Below, one piece after another: positions 1 through 6,746 of a stretch of 8,525 nt of DNA. The stretch is from Actinomycetota bacterium (GTDB lineage: Bacteria > Actinomycetota > Humimicrobiia > Humimicrobiales > Humimicrobiaceae), in NCBI GenBank assembly GCA_016783995.1, contig JADHVN010000056.1:1-8525 (forward strand), in the 5' to 3' direction. Below the pieces are notes generated by a model. It had not been told where the DNA came from. It worked only from the letters and a program-made list of their open reading frames with translations, and did no database searches. The position numbers were made by a program, and so were the translations under genes. The number at the start of each line of letters is the position of its first letter. The first letter of the stretch is position 1.

Positions 1-1062
1 CAGGTGCCAATAGGAACTATAATTAAGGATGAAAGAAGAGAAATTTTAGCTGATCTTAGGAAAGATTCAGATAAAACAATAATTGCCAGGGGAGGAATTA
101 GTGGGAGAGGTAATGCAAATTTTATATCCCAGAAGAGAAGGTTTCCTTCCTTTGCTGAAAAGGGCGAAAAAGTTGAGGAAATGTGGATTAATCTTGAACT
201 TCGTCTGATTGCAGATGTAGCACTTGTTGGTTTCCCTAATGCTGGAAAATCCACCTTAATAAGTAAGATATCTGCGGCGAGACCTAAGATTGCTGATTAT
301 CCTTTTACCACTATTATTCCCAACCTTGGAGTAGTATCAGTAGATGATGAAACTTTTATTGTTGCAGATATCCCTGGAATTATTAAAGATGCCCATAGGG
401 GCATAGGACTTGGTGATAGGTTTTTAAGGCATATATTAAGGAGTAAAGTATTAGTGATGATTCTTGATGGTCAGACGATTGTTATTGATAAGAATGCTAC
501 AGGATATATTGATATTGTAAGATCCTTTGAAATACTAAGGGAAGAAATAAAGCTTTATGATAAAAGCCTTTATAAAAAAGATTTTATAATAGCCATAAAT
601 AAGATTGATTTGATTTCTGACAGGCAGGTGTTGCAGACTTTAAAGGAAAAATTAGAGAGAAAAAGTGGAAAAAAAGCTTTTTTAATATCAGCAGTCACAG
701 GAGAAGGGTTGGATGAATTAATCTGGACTTTATATAAGAAGATTGGAGAGTATGAAAGTAAGCCTGGGGATGAAGATACTTATGGATTCGAAAACCAGCA
801 GGAGGTAAAAATTTATAATATTGAGACTACCAGATTAAAAGATGAAAAAATAGATATTAAAAAGATGGGTGATGAATATATAGTTAAAAATAAAAAGCTT
901 GAAAGAATCGTAGCTATGACAAATTTAGACAATGAAGAAGCACTGGAATATTTGAAAAACAGGTTAAAAAAGATGAGAATAGGTGATAGACTAAAAAAAC
1001 TGGGTATCAAGGAAGGGAGTTCTGTAATAATAGGAGATTTAGTATTTGAGCTTAAAGAATAA
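1..1062 (+). CDS. obg: Obg-family GTPase (ribosome assembly), 5'-truncated by window edge
   Basis: Obg GTPases bind the large ribosomal subunit and act in its late assembly and in growth and stress control. The frame is open from base 1. The first visible codons (Q-V-P-I-G-T) match the interior of the Obg N-terminal domain, so the GTG at 4 is an internal valine and the true start is upstream. The end of the glycine-rich Obg domain is visible (ARGGISGRGNANF). The GTPase domain follows: G1 GFPNAGKST at 229-255, the switch I motif ADYPFTT, G3 DIPG at 367-378, the Obg-typical GLGDRFLRH, G4 NKID at 598-609 and G5 SAVTGEG from 688. From about 805 to the stop lies a C-terminal OCT domain (LERIVAMTNLDNEEAL is typical). 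Family identity is certain. After DIPG the switch II segment reads IIKDAHRG where the usual form is close to LIEGAHEG. In related genomes rplU and rpmA normally lie just upstream; that part is outside the window. Confidence 0.97.
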   Translation, partial: QVPIGTIIKDERREILADLRKDSDKTIIARGGISGRGNANFISQKRRFPSFAEKGEKVEEMWINLELRLIADVALVGFPNAGKSTLISKISAARPKIADYPFTTIIPNLGVVSVDDETFIVADIPGIIKDAHRGIGLGDRFLRHILRSKVLVMILDGQTIVIDKNATGYIDIVRSFEILREEIKLYDKSLYKKDFIIAINKIDLISDRQVLQTLKEKLERKSGKKAFLISAVTGEGLDELIWTLYKKIGEYESKPGDEDTYGFENQQEVKIYNIETTRLKDEKIDIKKMGDEYIVKNKKLERIVAMTNLDNEEALEYLKNRLKKMRIGDRLKKLGIKEGSSVIIGDLVFELKE

Positions 1063-1081
1063 AGAGATAAATAAAAAAAAG

Positions 1082-1102
1082 ATGAATAAAATAGAAAGAT
1101 AA
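1082..1102 (+). other. six-codon mini-ORF in frame with and just before proB
   Basis: ATG at 1082 opens six codons (MNKIER) ending in TAA at 1100-1102, in the same frame as proB and three bases before its GTG. It could be a chance ORF, an upstream ORF feeding ribosomes to the weak proB start, or an old proB N-terminus cut off by a nonsense change. No Shine-Dalgarno sequence precedes the ATG, only an A-run, which argues against translation. ProB homologues do not need these residues. Confidence 0.2.
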
Positions 1103-1105
1103 GCA

Positions 1106-2239
1106 GTGGATAGGAAAAAGTATTTAAAAAATATAAAAAGAGTTGTTATAAAAATTGGTTCCAGCAGTCTTACTCTAAAAAGTGGAGGACTGGATATTGC
1201 AAACATGAAAAAATTCACAGGTGAAGTCAGAAATGTTACCAAAAAAGGTATTGAAATTATTATTGTAACCAGTGGAGCAATAGCTGCTGGACTTAAGTAT
1301 CTTAACATTTTAAAAAGGCCAAATGATATAAGTATTCTTCAGGCAGCAGCTTCTGTGGGACAGGTTGAGCTTATGAAGGCTTATGACAATTTATTTTCTG
1401 AGTATAGTTTAAAAGTTGGACAGATTTTGCTTACCAAGGAAGATACTACAAGAAGAAAGCAGTATCTAAATATTAGAAATACAATAGAGAATCTAATTAA
1501 GTTAAATGTGATTCCTATTATTAATGAAAATGATAGTTCTGCTGTTGATGAAATTAAATTTGGTGATAATGATAATTTAGCAGCTCTGGTATCAAGTTTG
1601 GCAGAAGCAGATGCATTAATAATTTTATCTGATATAGAAGGTATGTATGATAAAAATCCTAAGACTGCAAGTGATGCAAAGTTGATACCTTTTGTGGAAA
1701 AAGTCACTCCTGATATTGAAAAAATTGCAGGAGGAATTGGCTCTACATTTGGTTCAGGAGGGATGGTTACTAAAATAAAGGCAGCAAAAATTTGTTCTTT
1801 TTCAGGAATTGCGATGATAATTGCAAATAGTAGAATGCCTGATGTGCTGGATAAGATCTTAAATTTTGAAAGTATCGGAACTTTTTTTGTTCCTCAAACA
1901 ATTAAAAAAGTAAAGAGTATAAAAAGATGGATTGCTTTTGGAATGAGGACTAAGGGAAGTATAATAATTGACAGAGGAGCAGAAGATGCAATAAAAAATA
2001 GGGGTAAGAGCATTCTAGCTATAGGAGTAGTAAAAATATTAGGAGATTTTAATAAAGGAGATACTTTAAAGGTTCTTTCGGTAGATAATAAATTAATTGC
2101 TAAAGGTATTAGCAGCTTTTCTGCTGAAGAAATAGACAATATAAAAGGGAAAAATCAAAATCAGATTGCAAAACAATTTAGTTCTTCCTTTTGTAACGAA
2201 ATAATTAACAGGGATTGCCTGGTTGTTTTTGATGGGTAA
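1106..2239 (+). CDS. proB: glutamate 5-kinase (proline biosynthesis, step 1)
   Basis: ProB phosphorylates L-glutamate to glutamyl 5-phosphate in the cytoplasm, the first and usually proline-inhibited step of proline synthesis; the unstable product passes to ProA, encoded next. The 377 residues match full-length bacterial ProB with both domains. The amino-acid kinase domain shows KIGSSSLT (from residue 16), VTSGAIAAG, GQILLTKED, VIPIINENDS, GDNDNLAA (153-160), LSDIEGMYDKNP and the FGSGGMVTK loop. A C-terminal PUA domain starts near residue 273 (KRWIAFGM) and includes GKSILAIGV and the FSAEEI segment. The GTG at 1106 is the first usable start after an in-frame TAA at 1100-1102; the upstream GAAAG (1094-1098) is only a weak ribosome-binding site. 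The 43-nt gap after obg is too short for a proline T-box leader, so local control of that kind is unlikely. Confidence 0.97.
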   Translation: MDRKKYLKNIKRVVIKIGSSSLTLKSGGLDIANMKKFTGEVRNVTKKGIEIIIVTSGAIAAGLKYLNILKRPNDISILQAAASVGQVELMKAYDNLFSEYSLKVGQILLTKEDTTRRKQYLNIRNTIENLIKLNVIPIINENDSSAVDEIKFGDNDNLAALVSSLAEADALIILSDIEGMYDKNPKTASDAKLIPFVEKVTPDIEKIAGGIGSTFGSGGMVTKIKAAKICSFSGIAMIIANSRMPDVLDKILNFESIGTFFVPQTIKKVKSIKRWIAFGMRTKGSIIIDRGAEDAIKNRGKSILAIGVVKILGDFNKGDTLKVLSVDNKLIAKGISSFSAEEIDNIKGKNQNQIAKQFSSSFCNEIINRDCLVVFDG

Positions 2240-2262
2240 TTTGTTTACTATATTAAAAGAAT

Positions 2263-2268
2263 GGAAGG
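2263..2268 (+). promoter_or_regulatory. ribosome binding site favouring the proA start at 2273
   Basis: GGAAGG lies 4 nt before ATG 2273. The in-frame ATG at 2261 has only an A-rich stretch (AAAAGA) in front of it. The spacing to 2273 is slightly short, so the choice between the two starts remains moderately supported. Confidence 0.5.
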
Positions 2269-2272
2269 TTGT

Positions 2273-3529
2273 ATGGATATAGTATTAAAAATAGCAGAGA
2301 ATGCAAAAAAATATTCATCTATTATTGCAAATGCCAATACAGGTTTAAAGAACAAGGTACTGGCTGATATTTCTAATGAACTTATAAAGAATAGCGATGA
2401 TATTATAAAGGAAAATAAGATTGATGTAGAAAGATCTGGAAAGCTGGAGATATCAGAAAGTCTTCTGGATAGATTAACGTTGAATGAAGAAAGGATAGTA
2501 AAAATTGCCAGAAGCATAGATCAGGTGATTGAATTTACTGATCCGGTGGGAGAAGTTATTTTCGGCTGTAATCTTCCAAATGGATTAATACTTAAGAATA
2601 TAAGGGTTCCGCTGGGTGTTATAGGCATAATTTATGAAGCAAGACCAAATGTTACTGTTGATGCTTCGGTACTTTGTTTGAAAGCTGGAAATTGTGTAAT
2701 TCTGCGCGGCAGTTCACATGCCCTGGCAACTAATAAAAAAATTGTTAATATAATGCGCGATGTCCTTGGGAGTAATAATCTTCCGGAGGATATCATACAG
2801 ATTATCCCAACAGGTGATAGAGAACATGCCCAGCAGTTAATGAAGCTGAGAGATTATGTAGATGTTCTAATCCCAAGAGGTGGAAAAGGATTAATAGACA
2901 GCGTAGTTAAAAATTCCAGTGTTCCTGTAATTGAGACTGGAATAGGTAACTGCCATATATATATTGATAATTATTTGGAAGGAATAAGTACTGATAGTAT
3001 TATTAGTATAGTGGTGAATGCCAAGACTCAGAGACCAAGTGTGTGCAATGCATGTGAAAAATTACTTATACATAAAGATATTGCAAAAAAGATACTTCCA
3101 TCTGTACTAGAAGCATTAGAAGAAAAAAATGTAGTTTTAAGAGGATGTATGGCTTCAAAAGAGATATATCCAGGGGTTAATCTAGCGTCTGAAGAAGAAT
3201 GGTATGAAGAATATCTGGATTTAAAAATTGCTGTAAAAGTTGTAGAAAATATAGAAGAAGCTGTAAGTCATATAAATAAATATGGATCCAACCACTCAGA
3301 TGCAATAATTACTTCAAATTATAATAATTCAATCTATTTTACAAAAATTGTAGATTCATCTACAGTTTATGTTAATGCTTCTACCAGGTTTACTGATGGA
3401 GGAGAATTTGGGATGGGAGCAGAAATAGGGATTAGTACCCAAAAATTACACTGGCGCGGTCCTATGGGACTTCGTGAAATTACAACTAATAAATTTATAG
3501 TATTAGGTAGCGGACATATAAGAGAGTAA
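2273..3529 (+). CDS. proA: glutamate-5-semialdehyde dehydrogenase / gamma-glutamyl phosphate reductase (proline biosynthesis, step 2)
   Basis: ProA uses NADPH to reduce glutamyl 5-phosphate to glutamate 5-semialdehyde, which cyclises to the proline precursor pyrroline-5-carboxylate. From ATG 2273 the protein has 418 residues, close to the usual ~415-420. It belongs to the aldehyde dehydrogenase superfamily. Visible ProA motifs are PLGVIGIIYEARPNVTVDA, LRGSSHA, LIPRGGKGLI, VIETGIGNCH, and NAKTQRPSVCNACE with the catalytic cysteine at codon 3044-3046 (residue 258). Near the C-terminus are FTDGGEFGMGAEIGIS and RGPMGLREITTNKF. Two in-frame ATGs are possible, at 2261 and 2273. I prefer 2273 because GGAAGG (2263-2268) lies just before it, nothing similar precedes 2261, and the resulting MDIVLKIAENAKK fits typical ProA N-termini. 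The gene follows proB by 33 nt and is surely co-transcribed with it. Confidence 0.96.
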   Translation: MDIVLKIAENAKKYSSIIANANTGLKNKVLADISNELIKNSDDIIKENKIDVERSGKLEISESLLDRLTLNEERIVKIARSIDQVIEFTDPVGEVIFGCNLPNGLILKNIRVPLGVIGIIYEARPNVTVDASVLCLKAGNCVILRGSSHALATNKKIVNIMRDVLGSNNLPEDIIQIIPTGDREHAQQLMKLRDYVDVLIPRGGKGLIDSVVKNSSVPVIETGIGNCHIYIDNYLEGISTDSIISIVVNAKTQRPSVCNACEKLLIHKDIAKKILPSVLEALEEKNVVLRGCMASKEIYPGVNLASEEEWYEEYLDLKIAVKVVENIEEAVSHINKYGSNHSDAIITSNYNNSIYFTKIVDSSTVYVNASTRFTDGGEFGMGAEIGISTQKLHWRGPMGLREITTNKFIVLGSGHIRE

Positions 3530-3590
3530 AAATTGGTAAGGGAATGAATAAGATTTTTTAGAAAAGAAAATTTTAGGGCAGTTGTTGTTT

Positions 3591-3595
3591 AGGGG
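3591..3595 (+). promoter_or_regulatory. ribosome binding site of nadD
   Basis: AGGGG lies 5 nt before the GTG at 3601 and supports that start. The next in-frame ATG (3637) falls inside the nucleotide-binding motif and cannot be the start. The rest of the 71-nt gap (3530-3600) is AT-rich, and I see no strong hairpin or clear promoter there. Confidence 0.65.
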
Positions 3596-3600
3596 TAAAA

Positions 3601-4224
3601 GTGAAAAATAAAAAACAGGATAATCGAATTGGTATAATGGGAGGAACTTTTAATCCTATTCATTATGGCCATCTTGTTACTGCTCAGGAAGCTCTAAAAC
3701 AATTTAATCTAAATAAAGTTATTTTTATACCTACAGGGGAGCCCCCACATAAGACTTTGGCAAAAATAGCCAGTGCTGAGGATAGATACTTAATGACAGT
3801 AATTGCAACTGCCTCTAACAGTAATTTTATTGTTTCAAGAATAGAAATAGATAAAAAGGGTAAATCATATACTATAGATACTGTAAGAGGACTAAGGAAA
3901 AAATATGGAAAAGGATTATCTCTATATTTTATAACAGGGGCAGATGCAATACTTGAGATACTTGCATGGAAAAGTACTGAGGAAATAATTACACTCTGTA
4001 ATTTTATTGCAGCAACCAGACCCGGATACAATCTTTCAAGGATAGAAGACTTAACGAAAAAACTTTTTAATAAGAATGAAGGTAAAATATCAATAATGGA
4101 AGTTCCTGCTCTAGCAATTTCTTCTACAGATATAAGATATAGAATTAAATCAGACAGGTCTATAAGTTATTTACTTCCAGAAGGAGTGTGCAATTATATA
4201 CTAAAACATGGACTATATAAGTGA
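3601..4224 (+). CDS. nadD: nicotinate-nucleotide adenylyltransferase (NAD biosynthesis)
   Basis: NadD transfers AMP from ATP to nicotinate mononucleotide, giving deamido-NAD, the penultimate step of NAD synthesis. The 207-residue protein has the normal length for bacterial NadD. It shows the nucleotidyltransferase signature GGTFNPIHYGH at residues 14-24, including the HxGH motif at 21-24. Further family landmarks are the PTGEPPHK loop, the SYTIDTV segment, TGADAILEILAWK, and the C-terminal ISSTDIR motif at 173-179. It starts with GTG at 3601 behind AGGGG. Its last 17 nt overlap the start of yqeK, a common pairing in Bacillota that suggests translational coupling. Substrate choice of nicotinate over nicotinamide mononucleotide is taken from the family, not read from residues. 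Confidence 0.96.
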   Translation: MKNKKQDNRIGIMGGTFNPIHYGHLVTAQEALKQFNLNKVIFIPTGEPPHKTLAKIASAEDRYLMTVIATASNSNFIVSRIEIDKKGKSYTIDTVRGLRKKYGKGLSLYFITGADAILEILAWKSTEEIITLCNFIAATRPGYNLSRIEDLTKKLFNKNEGKISIMEVPALAISSTDIRYRIKSDRSISYLLPEGVCNYILKHGLYK

Positions 4225-4846
4225 TTCAGTTTTAAGTAAAAAGCAAAAAAAGTACCTAGAGGATTTAAAAAAAGATATTAGATCTAGAATGTATCCTGAG
4301 CTTTACCGACACTCCATTTCAACTTTAAAATTTGCCGAAGAATTGGCAGATATTTACATATTTAAAGGTAGTAATAAAAAAAGTAGCACGATTGAATCTT
4401 TTTTCAAACTATGTATTTCTTGCATCCTTCATGATTATGGTAAAATATTTAGGTATGAGGAACTTGTCAAAATAGTAAAGGATGAAAAAATTGCTGGAAG
4501 TGAATTTGAATTAAATTCACCCTCGCTTATACATAGTTTTGTAGGTTCTTATTTAGTTAAAAGAGACTTTGATATTATCGATGAAGAAATACTTAACTCT
4601 ATTAAGTTTCATACTGTAGGGTATTGTAATATGAGTATAAATGATAAAATTTTATATATATCTGATAAACTGGAAGAGAATAGAAAATATGATAGATTGG
4701 AAAATTTACGAAAATTATCCCATGAAAATATAGATTTATGTTTACTAGAAGTTTATAAAAGTAATATAATATATGTATTGAATAGAAATAAATTACTTTA
4801 CCCTGAAACTAGCAGAATTTGGAATAATATTTGTGGAGGTAAATAA
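4208..4846 (+). CDS. yqeK: YqeK-family HD-domain hydrolase (probable symmetrical Ap4A hydrolase)
   Basis: Members of this family cleave diadenosine tetraphosphate symmetrically to two ADP and need a metal held by the HD-domain histidines and aspartates. The 212 residues show the expected ligand pattern: His35 in YRHSIST, His75-Asp76 in LHDYGK, His109 in IHSFVGSYL, His135 in FHTVG, and Asp153 in the YISDKLE helix. The C-terminal helices, including NRNKLLYPET, also match the family. HTVG replaces the more usual HTTG. The ATG at 4208 lies inside nadD (17-nt overlap) and has no good Shine-Dalgarno at normal spacing; GGAG at 4182-4185 is about 22 nt away. Translation therefore probably depends on ribosomes finishing nadD. 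A start at ATG 4289 is possible but would remove most of the first helix before His35. The family call is strong; the Ap4A activity is inferred from homologues. Confidence 0.9.
   Translation: MDYISDSVLSKKQKKYLEDLKKDIRSRMYPELYRHSISTLKFAEELADIYIFKGSNKKSSTIESFFKLCISCILHDYGKIFRYEELVKIVKDEKIAGSEFELNSPSLIHSFVGSYLVKRDFDIIDEEILNSIKFHTVGYCNMSINDKILYISDKLEENRKYDRLENLRKLSHENIDLCLLEVYKSNIIYVLNRNKLLYPETSRIWNNICGGK
4835..4839 (+). promoter_or_regulatory. ribosome binding site fixing the LCP-like gene start at 4848
   Basis: GGAGG lies 8 nt before ATG 4848. The longer in-frame alternative, GTG at 4833, overlaps this site and has none of its own, so it is unlikely to be used. The site sits within the last codons of yqeK. 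Confidence 0.85.
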
Positions 4847-4847
4847 A

Positions 4848-5150
4848 ATGTCCTCAGATGATAATAACTCAAACTTTTATGATGTAAATAATGATAAGGA
4901 TAGTGAAGATCGTGACAACGGCATGAGCAGGCATGATGAAAATAAGGAAGATCGTAATGACTACAGAGATAGAAATGATGAAGATAGTGCCAGGAATGAT
5001 GATAGAGAAGATGATAGGGATAATGATAAATACGAGAATGATTATGAAGACGAGAAAGAAGACATGCGTGATATAGAAGATGATTTTTTCAAGGATGAGG
5101 ATTTTGAGTTTAAAGATTATGAATCTGCAGAATACGATGATAGCGGATCT
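4848..5150 (+). other. low-complexity acidic N-terminal coding segment
   Basis: These codons encode residues 1-101 of the LCP-like protein, dominated by Asp, Glu, Asn, Arg and Lys in irregular short patterns such as EDRND, DDRED and DRDND. At DNA level this gives runs of GAT, GAA, AAT and AGA codons. There is no exact tandem repeat unit. The segment is probably disordered and, by the positive-inside rule at residues 102-114, cytoplasmic. Confidence 0.7.
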
Positions 5151-6746
5151 AGAAGTAAGAGAATAAAGGAAAAGCGAAGGAAAAGAAGACTGATAATATC
5201 CACAATAGCAATAATGGCCATTCTTGTACTGGTAGCAATAGGTATTGTCTTTGGGTATAGATTTATTAAAAATAGGTGGTTTTCAGGAGGAGAAGTAGCT
5301 GAAGCTAGTAGTATTATTGTTCCAGGAAATTTGGAGCTAGGGCAGGATATTAGTATTGTTATTACAGGTGCGGGGGAAAACTTATTAGAGCCTGAGATTA
5401 ATTCTATACTATATTCCAGTTATGATAGTGTTGAATCAAATTTAATATCCTTATGCATTCCGACAAGTACTTTAGTTGAAATTCCTGGTTTTGGCCTTGA
5501 AAGTATTAATAGATCAGTTGAGTATGGTGGAATGGATCTTTTAAAGCTTTCAATAGAGAATAATATGGGAATTAATGTTAGTAATTACATGCTTATGGAT
5601 ATATGTAATATTGTAAATAAATTGGATGGCATCAACCTGGAGTTAGATGAAAGTATTACCATAACTGGAAGTGATGGTAATACTATTGAGCTAAACCAGG
5701 GGACTAATTTGATTAGTGGCGAGACTGCAGTGGATTTTTTAAAATATTTCAGTGGTGTCAATAGTGATGTTGCCATAGAAAATATTAGTAAACAAAAATT
5801 GCTCCTGGATGCAATATTTAATGAAATTATGGGTATCAGCCAGGGTGACCTGGCAGTAAATCTGACTGCTGTTTCTGATTATATTGAAACTGACTTAAGT
5901 ATTGATGAATTGGCTCAAATGATAGCTACATTTTCTGGAATTGAAAGTGACAAGGGCATGGTTTATGTTTTAAGTGTTACTCCTGTTGAGCTTGAAGGAA
6001 GTATATTTTATGTTCCTGACATAACTGAGATACCAGATATTTTAACTGGCGAAGCTGTTGCTATAGAAGAGCCAGAATTTATGGAAACTGTTAGCTTAAC
6101 TGTATTGAATGGAGTGGGGGTCCCGGGTATTGCTGGCAATACTTCAGAGTACTTAGGGGGCTTAAAATATTCTGATGGCAAAAGCAAATTTAATGTTGCT
6201 ACTATTGGAGATGCTGATAATTATAATTATGATATTACCCAGATTATTATAAAATCAGGAGAATCCCATATAATGTCAGCAGCAGAAGACCTTAAGAGTT
6301 TACTTAAGGCCGGCAGTATTATTACACAGGAAGATTCTACACAGGAAACTGATATAGTGATTATTTTAGGTCACGATTTTGATTTAGAAGCTATTCAGAC
6401 AACTGATGTAGAAGAAACAAGTGAGGCAGAAGAAGAGGAGTTAGTTGTAAAACTGAATATACTTAATGGTGAAGGAACAGGAGGACTTGCAACAACAGCT
6501 CAAGAGATAATTGAAGATCATTTCAGCGGGAGTGACCCGGCTATAGAAGTAGTGGAAACTAAGAATGCTGATAACTGGAATTATGAGCAAACTGAGATAA
6601 TTATTTTTACTTCCAAGGTAGGAGTAGAAGAATTGGCACAGCAGCTTCAAGAAGTATTGGGAGCTGGAGTAATATCAAAATCAGATAATAATGTAGATAA
6701 TGTTGATATAAGTATAATTTTGGGGAGTGATTTTACAAATAACTAA
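4848..6746 (+). CDS. single-pass membrane protein with degenerate LCP (LytR-CpsA-Psr) domain and two LytR_C domains
   Basis: This 632-residue protein occupies the slot of a lytR-type gene. Residues 1-101 are hydrophilic and very acidic (about 30 Asp). A basic stop (102-114, ending KRRKRR) and one membrane helix (about 115-137) follow, so the rest should lie outside the membrane. Residues ~167-362 align by eye with the LCP domain that ligates lipid-linked glycopolymers to peptidoglycan: IPTSTLVEIPGFG, the INxxxxYGG turn, GINVSNYMLMD and TDLSIDELAQM are recognisable. The catalytic landmarks are changed. The family SIPRDT motif is CIPTST (203-208), the SDT-type motif is INSI, and the RxR and second-arginine motifs are absent. 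Two LytR_C domains follow at ~416-511 and ~534-629, both starting with a V-L-N-G or I-L-N-G strand and ending ILGHDF or ILGSDF. I infer a non-catalytic envelope protein; its function is unknown. It starts 1 nt after yqeK and overlaps rsfS. Confidence 0.85.
   Translation: MSSDDNNSNFYDVNNDKDSEDRDNGMSRHDENKEDRNDYRDRNDEDSARNDDREDDRDNDKYENDYEDEKEDMRDIEDDFFKDEDFEFKDYESAEYDDSGSRSKRIKEKRRKRRLIISTIAIMAILVLVAIGIVFGYRFIKNRWFSGGEVAEASSIIVPGNLELGQDISIVITGAGENLLEPEINSILYSSYDSVESNLISLCIPTSTLVEIPGFGLESINRSVEYGGMDLLKLSIENNMGINVSNYMLMDICNIVNKLDGINLELDESITITGSDGNTIELNQGTNLISGETAVDFLKYFSGVNSDVAIENISKQKLLLDAIFNEIMGISQGDLAVNLTAVSDYIETDLSIDELAQMIATFSGIESDKGMVYVLSVTPVELEGSIFYVPDITEIPDILTGEAVAIEEPEFMETVSLTVLNGVGVPGIAGNTSEYLGGLKYSDGKSKFNVATIGDADNYNYDITQIIIKSGESHIMSAAEDLKSLLKAGSIITQEDSTQETDIVIILGHDFDLEAIQTTDVEETSEAEEEELVVKLNILNGEGTGGLATTAQEIIEDHFSGSDPAIEVVETKNADNWNYEQTEIIIFTSKVGVEELAQQLQEVLGAGVISKSDNNVDNVDISIILGSDFTNN

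Noticed and set aside
4..6. GTG at 4 as the true start of obg
   Set aside because: The codon is the valine of a conserved internal VPIGT stretch of the Obg N-terminal domain, and the frame is open before it, so the gene is cut by the window edge.
1063..1105. Proline-responsive T-box or other leader before proB
   Set aside because: The gap is only 43 nt and A-rich, far too short for a T-box, and contains no stem-forming sequence.
3530..3600. Possible terminator or promoter between proA and nadD
   Set aside because: T-rich and A-rich runs are present, but no G+C-rich hairpin followed by a T tract is visible and no good paired -35 and -10 boxes can be seen.
3684..4031. 115-codon open frame on the reverse strand inside nadD
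   Set aside because: It lies wholly within a strongly supported gene, has no recognisable motif, and is the kind of frame that AT-rich coding DNA yields by chance. The same applies to reverse frames at 1381-1707, 2248-2517 and 6681-6974.
4833..4847. GTG at 4833 as the start of the LCP-like gene
   Set aside because: It would add five residues but overlaps the GGAGG that perfectly serves ATG 4848, and it has no ribosome-binding site of its own.
4860..5080. DNA tandem repeat or CRISPR-like array
   Set aside because: The repetitive look comes from Asp, Asn, Arg and Glu codons in a low-complexity protein tail; there is no constant repeat unit and no regular spacing.
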